Positions 28,324 through 36,848 of a DNA stretch of 64,000 nucleotides are shown here, one piece after another. Numbering within the stretch: the stretch's first letter is position 1; every line of letters starts with the position of its first letter. The position numbers were made by a program, and so were the translations under genes. The notes beneath the pieces were generated by a model. That model had not been told where the DNA came from. It was given only the letters and a program-made list of their open reading frames with translations, and did no database searches. The DNA comes from Promethearchaeati archaeon (GTDB taxonomy: Archaea; Asgardarchaeota; Heimdallarchaeia; Heimdallarchaeales; Heimdallarchaeaceae): positions 1-64,000 of the forward strand of contig JABLTJ010000003.1 of the NCBI GenBank assembly GCA_013166775.1. The letters run 5' to 3'.

Positions 28324-28374
28324 GTATACAACCAATTGACAAAAATTTTAAAGTATTCTCCCCTATTAGTTTAT

Positions 28375-29373
28375 ATGCTTATTTGCTTGTTCAAATTAGA
28401 AGATGTGGGACCAGCTCTTGTTACTATGGTTTCCGATAAAAATGTAGAATTTGATGAATCAGTTGTAGAGAAATTTAGATTCTCAGGTTCCATCACCTAC
28501 TCTTTAGTTTTTCAAGGAATGATATCAATTGAAGATTTTTCTGCTGAACTTTATGGACCTTTTCCATTCGCATTTTCTTCTGGATTTGTACAATATGCAT
28601 TTTCATTTATTGCTGAAGATAAATCAGTGAAAGATCAGAGAATGAAAAGTAGAACTCTGGGTTTAGTTCTAATGCTAGTACCAGAGATGATGTCCAAAAT
28701 CGACGACTTCAGAGAAGAGTTAGCGAAAATACTGTTATATAAGTTTCATAATATCAAGAAAATTAGTCAAGTCAATAAAAACTTTCTATCTGAAATTATT
28801 AAAGATTATAATGAAGTTGTGAAAAACTTATTAAACACACAACAAGCAGACATGCTTGCAAATCAGCTCATCAATTTTGTTCAGCAGAAGCCTTCAAAGA
28901 AAAGAAAACTAGCAGAAATTGGAATAATATATCCAGAAGAGTATATTACTTTGATTAAAAACTACTATGCATCTTTTATGTCCTCTTTACCATATGAGGA
29001 GTCTTCATATGGAGTTAATGCTGCAAATATCAAAACGAAAAACTATTCTTTTAACTTCAAAAAAGATACTTTAGTTGATGAACAATTCATAGCTCCTATG
29101 GAAGCGCTAGTTTTCATAGTTGATGTTGCAAATAAGGAATACAAAGAAGTTTATAATATATTAGAGAGTTTGAAAACAAAACCGAAAATTGCTTTGGTTG
29201 TCTCTTTACCTGAAAATATTGAAAAAGCTAGTACATCCTATGCAAAATTCTTCACAGGACTTCAAAGACACATAGAAGGATTGCCCTTCTTTTCTGCAAG
29301 TTTTACTTCAACATATGATTTCAAGTCCAAAATGCTAGAAGCAATCTTTTGGACACTTTCTCCATTAAACTGA
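28375..29373 (+). CDS. Longin-like protein with GTPase-like C-terminal half
   Basis: Not a recognised family. The first 120 residues begin ICLFKLEDVGPALVTMV and later contain LGLVLMLVPEMMSKIDDFREEL, a strand-strand-helix pattern like longin domains. The last 100 residues read MEALVFIVDVA, then IALVVSLPENIE and FFSASFTSTYDFKSKMLEAI, which parallel beta4, beta5 and the SAK/last helix of Ras-like GTPases. There is no P-loop, so it cannot bind GTP in the normal way. I chose the ATG at 28375: a TATA-like TTTTAAAG sits about 27 bases upstream, suggesting a leaderless message. An in-frame TTG at 28336 is less likely. Confidence 0.55.
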   Translation: MLICLFKLEDVGPALVTMVSDKNVEFDESVVEKFRFSGSITYSLVFQGMISIEDFSAELYGPFPFAFSSGFVQYAFSFIAEDKSVKDQRMKSRTLGLVLMLVPEMMSKIDDFREELAKILLYKFHNIKKISQVNKNFLSEIIKDYNEVVKNLLNTQQADMLANQLINFVQQKPSKKRKLAEIGIIYPEEYITLIKNYYASFMSSLPYEESSYGVNAANIKTKNYSFNFKKDTLVDEQFIAPMEALVFIVDVANKEYKEVYNILESLKTKPKIALVVSLPENIEKASTSYAKFFTGLQRHIEGLPFFSASFTSTYDFKSKMLEAIFWTLSPLN

Positions 29374-29392
29374 AATTCTTATGAATGGTGTC

Positions 29393-30499
29393 TCAGAGCG
29401 ATATTTTTTCTGATGCAAGTTCTTCGATTTTTTCTATATTTATTTTAACACCAATGCCATGTGAATTTCTAGGGACATCAATTGTTCCATCATTATTTAA
29501 CTTGAAAATAGGTTCAACGATATAGTCTGTATAATATCTTGCACTCTCGCTGATATCATTAGGAAGTGAAAAGGTAGATAAGCTAGCAACCGCAACATTC
29601 TTAGCTCTTCCTATACCTGTTTCTAACATACCTCCGCACCATAATGGTGTCTTTAGTTTTTCAGCTAATTTATGGATTTTCAGTGTCTCAGTAATTCCAC
29701 CAACTCTTGCAGGTTTCACATTTATGATCCTGCAAGCGTCAGACTCTATTGCTACTCTTGCATCATCTACACTTTTGATTGACTCATCAAGACAGATAGG
29801 AGTTGAGATATCTTTTTGGAGTTTAGCATGATCAAGAATATCATAATATTGAAGAGGCTGTTCTATCATCATTAAATTGTACTTATCCAGATTAAGAAAA
29901 ATATCCTTGTCTTTGTACCGATAAGCACTGTTTGCATCGACCATTAGAAGTATATCTGGAAAAACATCTCTAATTTGTTTGATTATCTCAACATCCCAAC
30001 CAGGTTCGATTTTTATTTTGATTCTCTGATAATTTTGCTCTACTGCTGTTTTTATTTTTTCCAAAAGAATGTCAATGTTTTTTTGAATACCAAGAGAGAT
30101 TCCAGAAGGAATTGTTTCCTTAGATCCGTTTATCATGTTCTTGAGAGAAACATTGTTTAATTTCCCGTAAAGGTCCCATACTGCATCTTCTACACATGCT
30201 TTTGCCATTTGATTTCCTTTAATATTACTAACTAAGCGTTGGTAATCTGAAGGATGTTCTAATCCTTCTTCTTTCATCCAGGGGATGATATATTCACTGA
30301 TTATAAATTTGCATGATGAAATAGTTTCTCCAGAATACCAGGGTCCATGCTCTGCAACACATTCTCCCCAACCACTTCTTCCTTCATATTCCAATTTTAC
30401 CAAAAGAATTTCGCGTTCTTTCGTTACACCAAAGCTTGTTCTAAAAGGGTGCTTTAGAACCATTTTTACAAGAAATAAATTAGCGTTTTCTAACTTCAT
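29393..30499 (-). CDS. Enolase-superfamily N-acylamino acid racemase / o-succinylbenzoate synthase
   Basis: Muconate-lactonizing-type enolase-superfamily enzyme (368 residues). The metal and acid-base residues are visible: KIKIEPG (KxK base), MVDANSAY (Asp ligand), MIEQPL (Glu ligand), CLDESI (Asp/Glu ligand), and NVKPARVGG with the second catalytic Lys. The N-terminal capping domain has HPFRTSFG and GWGECVA. This pattern is shared by MenC and N-acyl/N-succinylamino acid racemase. No menaquinone gene lies nearby. The next gene is a GNAT enzyme of the kind found beside racemases of this group, so an N-succinylamino-acid role is the better inference. Confidence 0.85.
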   Translation of the reverse strand: MKLENANLFLVKMVLKHPFRTSFGVTKEREILLVKLEYEGRSGWGECVAEHGPWYSGETISSCKFIISEYIIPWMKEEGLEHPSDYQRLVSNIKGNQMAKACVEDAVWDLYGKLNNVSLKNMINGSKETIPSGISLGIQKNIDILLEKIKTAVEQNYQRIKIKIEPGWDVEIIKQIRDVFPDILLMVDANSAYRYKDKDIFLNLDKYNLMMIEQPLQYYDILDHAKLQKDISTPICLDESIKSVDDARVAIESDACRIINVKPARVGGITETLKIHKLAEKLKTPLWCGGMLETGIGRAKNVAVASLSTFSLPNDISESARYYTDYIVEPIFKLNNDGTIDVPRNSHGIGVKINIEKIEELASEKISL

Positions 30500-30531
30500 T
30501 CCATCACCGTTTAAATTTTCAAATATAAGTC

Positions 30532-31386
30532 CTACTTATGATTATTCACAATCTCCTCTTTCTTCAAAATATGGAAACATTTGATACCATCTGTTTCTTT
30601 CTCAACAATAAAATCTGTCGCTTTATAACCTTTATCGAAGTATGTTTCAAAAGCTTTTCGAGTCTCTTTTCTCCAGTGAATCAGTGTCTTTTTGTCTTTC
30701 TTTATCAATTCATTAAAATTTGAAGGTATTTCGATTAACATATATTGTGAATTTAGTTCTAAGCGTGCTTTCTTAACAACTAGTTTGTTATTATCTATTT
30801 GAGTATCGAATACTTTACAATTACTTGAATGAATGAAATGTGAAAAATCCCCGTTTTTCCCTTGAACTCTTTCTTCAACATGTTTTGATCTGATATACCA
30901 ATTACTGTAAAATCGATCTGAATCTATTCCTTTGTTGAGAATATCCGTCATCTCTCCCCAATAATTCCTTTTGTAATTACTACATACTACTCCCAGCTTG
31001 TGAAGATTCAGATAGCAATTTTTTGATTGTAGAGGATCGAAAGTCCAGTTAATTAGATTATAGCCTTGTTTAATCGCCCAATCTCTCTGAACTAGTTTAA
31101 GTTGAAATCCTATACCTTGATTTTGATATTCCTTGCGGACAGCATTATGATGAGAATAAATGAAGAGACCATAAGGATCCTTATTTCCAACCCACCCCCA
31201 ACAATAACCGACAACTTCTTCACTTTTATAAGCTCCAATTACAACTCCTCCACTCTTTAATGTAGCATAGATTAATCTCTTCGGAACTAATTCTCTAGCA
31301 GGCATCCCCCAAGCATCTTCTTGTATATCTTCAAGAATATCATATTCAGAGAAATCCAGCATCTCCTTATATTCAAGAATAGTCAT
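30532..31386 (-). CDS. GNAT acyltransferase paired with racemase (COG3375-like)
   Basis: 284 residues, with a GNAT core (about 1-140): GVVIGAYKSEEVVGYCWGW, the acyl-CoA loop VRKEYQNQGIGFQLKLVQR, and the WTFDPLQSKNCYLNLHKLGV segment typical of the COG3375 group of predicted acyltransferases. The C-terminal 140 residues are an extra domain. The group is known to sit beside N-acylamino-acid racemases, where it adds a succinyl or acyl group to D-amino acids for racemisation. Only 32 bases separate it from the racemase, in the same direction and upstream, which supports a shared pathway. The deacylase is not in the window. Confidence 0.75.
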   Translation of the reverse strand: MTILEYKEMLDFSEYDILEDIQEDAWGMPARELVPKRLIYATLKSGGVVIGAYKSEEVVGYCWGWVGNKDPYGLFIYSHHNAVRKEYQNQGIGFQLKLVQRDWAIKQGYNLINWTFDPLQSKNCYLNLHKLGVVCSNYKRNYWGEMTDILNKGIDSDRFYSNWYIRSKHVEERVQGKNGDFSHFIHSSNCKVFDTQIDNNKLVVKKARLELNSQYMLIEIPSNFNELIKKDKKTLIHWRKETRKAFETYFDKGYKATDFIVEKETDGIKCFHILKKEEIVNNHK

Positions 31387-31468
31387 TGGTTTAACTGATT
31401 TTTTGGGTGATAAAAATATTTTCCAATAAACTATATTATTTGAAAAACATTGAAAAATAGAGATAAAA

Positions 31469-32758
31469 TTATTCTCCGAAAGTAATAGAAAGTACTTCTG
31501 GATTAGTTAGTAGCTCGAAGGAGACTGATGTAAAGGCAACTGCAAGACTTCTGGGAGTGAATCCATCATCCTTTGTTTTTTCTTGTAAGATGCTTGTAAG
31601 CTTGTGCTTTATTGCTTTCTTAGTTTCTTCCATGAAAATATCTGGATCGTCAATAAATTTAGTAAATTGTTCAATTTCGATTATTGGTAAAGACATTTGG
31701 GGATATTCCTCAAAAACCTCAAACCAAATGTCGAATAAATACCTCAAATAATGTTGTTGCTCATCCAGATCCTTTTTACCGAATTCATTTACAGCTTTCC
31801 AATCCAAAATCATTTCAATATTGCTTTCAATTTGCATTTTCCATGATTCATCAATTTCTTTTCCTAATTTCAATCTCTTGAGCAAAGAATCTTGGAAAAT
31901 TCTTAGGACTTTTTCTATTCTACCTTGAATGAAAGCAGGTTGAGTAGAAATCTCTTCCTCTGGTTCTAGTCTTTTGATTTCCTCTTTATGGATTGCTGGA
32001 CTAGCTTCTACAACCCCTATTAAAGATTGATCTAATTGAGTTAAATAAGGTTCTATAAGAACAATATTAATCATATCATAAAGAATATCCTCTCCTTTGG
32101 AAATAGGATATTTTGAGATTATTTTAGCATATAATTTTCCAGCAGATTCTGCACTCTCTATACTCTCACTTTGTTCAAGAGAGAATTCTATAAAGTATGC
32201 AAAGATTGCAGATAAGAATCTCATATCAATTTCAAACTCTCCAACTTCAAAATGAAGATTCGCTTCAGATATTGCTGGAGAGAAATTTCTTTGAATCAAT
32301 GTAGTTTCAATCACATCTCTTTGAATTCCCATTCTTCTAAGATCTACAAAATTCTGAACTATAATCTCTGTGGATTTTTTAGCTGATTTTAGAATGTTTA
32401 TAAAAGAAGCAAGCAATCCTACGAATTCATCATCAGTACATGACATTTTTTTATCTGTCGCATTTAACAGACTAGAAATATCATCTGCAAAGAAATGAGG
32501 TTCATAATTTTTCAATATATCTTCTGTTATTATAATACCATATATGGACAAAGCCATATCTTTCTTATGAGGTGATAAAAAACCAATTTCAGTTTTTAGT
32601 TTTTGACGTATTTCATTAAGAAAGGTTGGTTGAGTTCTCACGAATTGTTTGATTTTTGAATCTAATTTTGAATACATATTTCGGAATTCACCAATTATAT
32701 CCACAACATCTTTAGGTATGTATTTTATCTCAGTACTATCTCTTACTTCTTCACTCAT
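31469..32758 (-). CDS. Hypothetical helical protein, second gene of a pair
   Basis: No family recognised. About 429 residues from the ATG at 32758, which overlaps the upstream stop by eight bases and follows GAGGTG; the frame extends to 32833 inside the upstream gene. The protein is mainly helical and acidic, with several long amphipathic helices and no Cys/His cluster, P-loop or membrane span. Translation is coupled to the 407-residue zinc-site protein, so the two probably act together. Confidence 0.6.
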   Translation of the reverse strand: MSEEVRDSTEIKYIPKDVVDIIGEFRNMYSKLDSKIKQFVRTQPTFLNEIRQKLKTEIGFLSPHKKDMALSIYGIIITEDILKNYEPHFFADDISSLLNATDKKMSCTDDEFVGLLASFINILKSAKKSTEIIVQNFVDLRRMGIQRDVIETTLIQRNFSPAISEANLHFEVGEFEIDMRFLSAIFAYFIEFSLEQSESIESAESAGKLYAKIISKYPISKGEDILYDMINIVLIEPYLTQLDQSLIGVVEASPAIHKEEIKRLEPEEEISTQPAFIQGRIEKVLRIFQDSLLKRLKLGKEIDESWKMQIESNIEMILDWKAVNEFGKKDLDEQQHYLRYLFDIWFEVFEEYPQMSLPIIEIEQFTKFIDDPDIFMEETKKAIKHKLTSILQEKTKDDGFTPRSLAVAFTSVSFELLTNPEVLSITFGE

Positions 32759-33974
32759 TTCCTGCACCTCTATTTTCGATTGCATGAGTATCCTTAAGGG
32801 ATGGATATTTTTCGATATATTTAATTTTAACAAATGGAGTAACTTTCCAATTCTCTAAATCAGTTTTCTTAATTGTTTCTTCCCAAGCAGTTTGATTTGT
32901 TAGATTTGCGTAGATAGCATTCATTATTTTGTTAAGAGATTCTGCTGATATTAAACGAGTATCATTATATCTTGTATCCGAAATGAAGCCAAAAACCATT
33001 AGTTCATCAGATTCTTGTTTTTTATAACCTATTGTTAAGTCTATTATATCACTAGTTGCTTTTACCTGGTATTTAACCTTTGTAGGTATTGTGATTAAAT
33101 TCTGCAGCTTTAGTGCAGAAAATTGACTGATCGAAGATATTAAATCCTTTGGAATTTCAGAGTTTTGTAGATATTTGAATAATCTTGATGGAGATTCAAC
33201 GTTATTCTCTCCTACTATTTCCACTAAATCTTCTGGGTAGCCAAAAGAAATTTCTTCCAAATTCAAATCTGGAGAGATTAAAACTAAATCTCCCCCACAT
33301 TCACATCTTACTCCCTCTGGAGTCGAATCTTTGGAATAAATCTTCTGACATTCTCCAATGCATTTCATTCTATCCTTAATTATTTGAGCTCTAACCAAAA
33401 ACGCAGATGTTATCACAGGAGTAATTTCAGAATCTTCCCTCTTCCCTCTTAAACTACCTTCTTCTAATATTTGCCAATTATAGAATTTGGATAATTTTTC
33501 TAGATTCCTTTTAAGTTCAATTTTCTGATTTATATCAGCAATAATTTCAGTTTCCTTTTGAAATTCAGTTCTTCTAAAAACACCTATTAATGATTGAGTT
33601 AAAGATAGGATTTCTTCGTTTGTTTCCTCCAAATTTAAATCTACAAAAGGTCCAATAATAATATTTAGAAGAGTAAAATCCCGAACACTATTTCTAAGAA
33701 TGTAAATTTTATTGTTTATCTCTTCCTCAATTTTATCTACATTAACAAAGGAGTATCTAGACGCTTTGAAGAGAATTTGTGTTTCTGAAAAAATGTTCTT
33801 AATATTGAGCTTTTCTAGATCCATCTCTCTTTTTGCTTTTACAGTGTCATCTGGAACTAGCTTTTCCCCCCCCATTATGTCGATTATATGTGTATTTGTG
33901 TCTAATTCCTTTTGAGGATAGCTAATTAGAAATAAACTAAGAGTATTATCTTTTAATTGATTCTCATTTTCCAT
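32751..33974 (-). CDS. Hypothetical protein with a CxxxC..CxC metal site
   Basis: 407 residues with no named family. A single likely zinc site lies near residue 205-227: CIGEC, then 14 residues later CECGG. Before it come helical segments (about 55-170), after it mixed alpha/beta (LITIPTKVKYQVKATSDIIDL, then ELMVFGFISDTRYND). The start follows AAAAAAGGAG. It is the first gene of a two-gene unit, with an eight-base overlap to the next. The Ras-like GTPase gene lies 133 bases upstream on the same strand, but a T-tract separates them. Confidence 0.6.
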   Translation of the reverse strand: MENENQLKDNTLSLFLISYPQKELDTNTHIIDIMGGEKLVPDDTVKAKREMDLEKLNIKNIFSETQILFKASRYSFVNVDKIEEEINNKIYILRNSVRDFTLLNIIIGPFVDLNLEETNEEILSLTQSLIGVFRRTEFQKETEIIADINQKIELKRNLEKLSKFYNWQILEEGSLRGKREDSEITPVITSAFLVRAQIIKDRMKCIGECQKIYSKDSTPEGVRCECGGDLVLISPDLNLEEISFGYPEDLVEIVGENNVESPSRLFKYLQNSEIPKDLISSISQFSALKLQNLITIPTKVKYQVKATSDIIDLTIGYKKQESDELMVFGFISDTRYNDTRLISAESLNKIMNAIYANLTNQTAWEETIKKTDLENWKVTPFVKIKYIEKYPSLKDTHAIENRGAGNE

Positions 33975-34107
33975 CTTACAAACTCCTTTTTTCTCGAGTT
34001 TATAACATTAATTCCCATTAATACTAACAAATGAACATATATTAAGATATATTTCAATTTTTACATAATTCTCAAAAAAAATTACTCACAACTAATATTT
34101 TTCATTT

Positions 34108-34635
34108 TTATTGATTTTCTTGTTCAATCGCTATTTCAGCCATTTTTTTGAATAGAGGAAATAGATTAACGTTATCTTTCGCAGAAACTTCAAAATACAA
34201 AGTATTTAGTTTTCCAGCGTATTTCTCAGCATCCTCTATTGAAACTTTTCTTCCGGTTATTAGATCATTTTTATTCCCAACTAAAACTATTGGAATATCT
34301 CCAATTCCCTTTTTTAAGGTTTCAAGCCAAAAATCTAATCTATCAAAGCTCTCTTGGCTAGTGATGTCGAATACTATTGCAGCTGCTAATGAACCTTGAA
34401 AGTATGTAGGTAAAACTGGGAGAAACCTTTCTTGAGATCCTGAATCAGCTATAATGAGTTTTATTTCTTCACCTTCAAAAATAGTATTCCAAATAAGAAA
34501 ATTAGCACCTAAGGTTGGCTGGTGAACAGGTGGAAAGGAATTTTGAGCCTGTCTTAGTGCGATGGAAGTTTTTCCAACACCAGGATCACCACATAAAGAT
34601 ATCTTATAATTCTTTGGTGCCATATTGATTAACAT
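34108..34635 (-). CDS. Ras/Rab-type small GTPase with altered G3 motif
   Basis: A 175-residue single-domain GTPase of the Ras superfamily. G1 is GDPGVGKTS (16-24), the switch I Thr lies in QPTLGANF (T41), G4 is GNKNDL (121-124 NKND), and G5 is EVSAKDN (151-153). The VFDITSQESFDRLDFWLETL stretch is Rab/Ras-like. G3 reads DSGSQERF where DxxGQE is expected: the Gly that contacts the gamma phosphate (Ras Gly60) is Ser67, while the catalytic Gln is kept. No C-terminal Cys for prenylation. ATGs at 34635 and 34623 are both possible, and a TATA-like ACCTTATAAC lies about 30 bases upstream. The partner is unknown. Confidence 0.93.
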   Translation of the reverse strand: MLINMAPKNYKISLCGDPGVGKTSIALRQAQNSFPPVHQPTLGANFLIWNTIFEGEEIKLIIADSGSQERFLPVLPTYFQGSLAAAIVFDITSQESFDRLDFWLETLKKGIGDIPIVLVGNKNDLITGRKVSIEDAEKYAGKLNTLYFEVSAKDNVNLFPLFKKMAEIAIEQENQ

Positions 34636-34723
34636 CTCGTTTTCATCTGTTTTAAAGGCTTGTTATAAGGTAAAAAAATAAGCACAATTCTGCATGAAAA
34701 ATAATTTATAATAATCAAGACAA

Positions 34724-34739
34724 TGCTTCTTGAGAAGCA
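34724..34739. promoter_or_regulatory. 16-bp palindrome abutting a start codon (candidate operator)
   Basis: TGCTTCT-TG-AGAAGCA is a perfect 7+2+7 inverted repeat ending at the base before the ATG at 34740. A TATA box (TTTATAAT, 34705-34712) puts the expected transcription start inside it. Placement fits a repressor site; as RNA it would also be a small hairpin. Confidence 0.5.
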
Positions 34740-34925
34740 ATGGGAAACGAAGATCAATGCGGAGATTATGTTGTCTATATGACTGATGATGGATGGTGGG
34801 AAGTCAGAAATTCCAAAACTGGGATAATTATCGGAAAATTTCAGAAAAAGAATGATGCAATAGAAAAAATTGCATTGATTCTTCAAGACGATGAAGATAG
34901 GTTAGAATCAGAATCTGTATGCTGA
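34740..34925 (+). CDS. Small DUF2188-like protein next to radical SAM enzyme
   Basis: A 61-residue protein with the DUF2188-like pattern YVVYMTDDGWWEVRNSKTG, a short gap, then KKNDAIEKIALIL. It begins directly after the palindrome and overlaps the radical SAM gene by seven bases. The last residues are acidic and end in SVC. DUF2188 proteins are small and of unknown function. Because the next gene encodes a SPASM-type peptide-modifying radical SAM enzyme, this could be its substrate peptide; the alternative is an unrelated partner subunit. Confidence 0.6.
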   Translation: MGNEDQCGDYVVYMTDDGWWEVRNSKTGIIIGKFQKKNDAIEKIALILQDDEDRLESESVC

Positions 34926-36364
34926 AAATGATGGGGAAAATGAGTAGAAAATTATTTTTTTATAAAACAATCAGTGAAAATATGATATTAGATCCAACTT
35001 CTCAGCTCATTTGGAAATTAAATGGAACTCTAAAATCATTAGAGAAAATAGATGAAGGTAAATATACTCTTTTAGATTTCTGTAAAATAATTCAAGAAAT
35101 CGATAACGATGAATCAAGGGAAATACTTTCGGGTCTTACAAAACTAAATTCTTTTGGTTTCTTTCAAGATAAAGAAACAAAAGTGAAAAAAATCTCTTCA
35201 AACGATTTTCATCATATTGTTATTAATCCTACAACAGAGTGTAATCTTGATTGCTGGTATTGCTATTCAAAAGAATTCAGAAAGTATAATTCAGAAGAAA
35301 TCAGCTTAGAAGAAATGGAAAAAACTATCTTGTATTTTGCTGATAGAAAAAAGGAAAATCAAAGTAAAAGTCCACTGTCTATTTCACTCTTTTTGTCAAG
35401 TGAAATAACTCTTAATTTTCATGTTTTTCTTAAAATTAAAGTGTTTATTGAGAAAATTAAAAGCAATTATTCTTTTGATATATTCCTCTTTCCTCCTCCA
35501 ACTAATTTAATGGAAATTGATCAGAGTTTTGTTGATTATATCAATGATTATGGATTTTTAACTGTCTCAGTTGACTATAGCAATAGCAACCAGATTCAAA
35601 AAATACTGGAAAATGTAGAAGCTTTTGACGATAAAATAATCAAACATTGTATAGTACCTTTGCATTCTGGAATGAATGATCTGGTTGAAGTTTACAAAAG
35701 ATTTATGGAAGTTTTTGATTATGTATCTCTTAGACCAGTAAGAGTAGGTGAAAACTCAAAGTTTCCGTGGGGAACAGATTCATCACAATTTGTTGATAAT
35801 GAATTAAATGTGCTGTGTAATCAACTCATTGAAATGGAAGATGAAGAGTTAATTAAATTCCTTCTATCTTTAGGACCATCAGATTATTTCAGAAGATATA
35901 TACAACGTGTAATTTCAAGAAGTAAATTATTAAACCGGTGTTCTGCAGGAATTAAAGCTCTAGCTGTTGGACCCGATTCAAAATTTTATCCATGTTCAGG
36001 TTTTGTAGGTAGGAAAAATTTCGTATTAGGCACCATAAAAACTGGAGTAAATATAGATTTAATATCTAAATATCAGAACCGTTTCGATTCAAATACTCTA
36101 TGTAGAGATTGTTCAATAAAATACTACTGTGGAGGATTCTGTGAAGATTGGAAACATGTGATGGGAAAGAAACAAGAAAGCCAACAAACAGAATGTAATA
36201 TCAACCATGCTTTCTTCAAAAATAGTTCCTCTTTTGTCATCAAATTACTAGAAAAGAAACCCTATATTCTTACAACTTTTGTAAAAGAAAATGGGATAGA
36301 CTCTAAGTTGTCTTATCCTTTGAATTTTGATGATTTTGTTTCTTTTTTCTCAGCTACTAACTAA
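34919..36364 (+). CDS. Radical SAM/SPASM protein, putative peptide maturase
   Basis: 481 residues. The N-terminal 90 residues resemble a PqqD/RRE-type peptide-recognition region (ENMILDPTSQLIWKL). The radical SAM core carries the cluster motif CNLDCWYC (CxxxCxxC) at about residue 107. The C-terminal SPASM region has CSAGIKALAVGPDSKFYPC, then CRDCSIKYYCGGFC and a late Cys, ligands for extra 4Fe-4S clusters. This is the layout of sactipeptide/quinohemoprotein-type and anaerobic sulfatase-maturing enzymes, which modify Cys, Ser or other side chains. In-frame ATGs at 34928 and 34931 are alternative starts. No sulfatase or transporter is nearby. Confidence 0.82.
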   Translation: MLKMMGKMSRKLFFYKTISENMILDPTSQLIWKLNGTLKSLEKIDEGKYTLLDFCKIIQEIDNDESREILSGLTKLNSFGFFQDKETKVKKISSNDFHHIVINPTTECNLDCWYCYSKEFRKYNSEEISLEEMEKTILYFADRKKENQSKSPLSISLFLSSEITLNFHVFLKIKVFIEKIKSNYSFDIFLFPPPTNLMEIDQSFVDYINDYGFLTVSVDYSNSNQIQKILENVEAFDDKIIKHCIVPLHSGMNDLVEVYKRFMEVFDYVSLRPVRVGENSKFPWGTDSSQFVDNELNVLCNQLIEMEDEELIKFLLSLGPSDYFRRYIQRVISRSKLLNRCSAGIKALAVGPDSKFYPCSGFVGRKNFVLGTIKTGVNIDLISKYQNRFDSNTLCRDCSIKYYCGGFCEDWKHVMGKKQESQQTECNINHAFFKNSSSFVIKLLEKKPYILTTFVKENGIDSKLSYPLNFDDFVSFFSATN

Positions 36365-36765
36365 ATCAACCATGGGAATAGAGTAGGAAAGTCTGACCCA
36401 CCGAAATAAGTAATAGTGAATAGTGTCATTATTACCATGAAAACCCAACTAAGAAGGAACCATAGTAATAGAGTACCTGTAGCGGCAGCTACAGATCTCC
36501 TTTCCGAAATGCCTCCAAGAAGCACCCATAAGCCCCAACAAATAAGGAAGAAGAGTATTCCATAAACAATTGTTACTGCACTTCCCAATACAAGAAGTGG
36601 GAGACCAAAAACCCAGATTAATGAACAAATTGCAGCCATAATTAAGTTTATCCAGCTCCATTTGCTCGCTTCTCGTCTAAACATGATTGATGATATTATA
36701 GCTGCGGCGATGTAAAAGAAAACTATGTTAATCAATATTACTACAATTTGCTGAACAGCAGCCAT
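36361..36765 (-). CDS. Small integral membrane protein
   Basis: 134 residues with four predicted membrane helices: IVVILINIVFFYIAAAIISSI, a long hydrophobic region spanning about 38-95 that probably holds two helices, and LLLWFLLSWVFMVIMTLFTI. No conserved motif noted. The stop overlaps that of the convergent radical SAM gene by four bases (CTAA). Function unknown. Confidence 0.65.
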   Translation of the reverse strand: MAAVQQIVVILINIVFFYIAAAIISSIMFRREASKWSWINLIMAAICSLIWVFGLPLLVLGSAVTIVYGILFFLICWGLWVLLGGISERRSVAAATGTLLLWFLLSWVFMVIMTLFTITYFGGSDFPTLFPWLI

Positions 36766-36848
36766 GAAATTGCTTTGAAATTTCGAATAAATAAAAGTTT
36801 CCCAAAGATACGTAACATTAACAAATGTGAAATTCTATATTTATATTG

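Noticed and set aside
34629..34886. 85-codon open frame on the minus strand next to the GTPase
   Set aside because: Overlaps the small DUF2188-like gene and the TATA region; product is Phe/Ile-rich without pattern.
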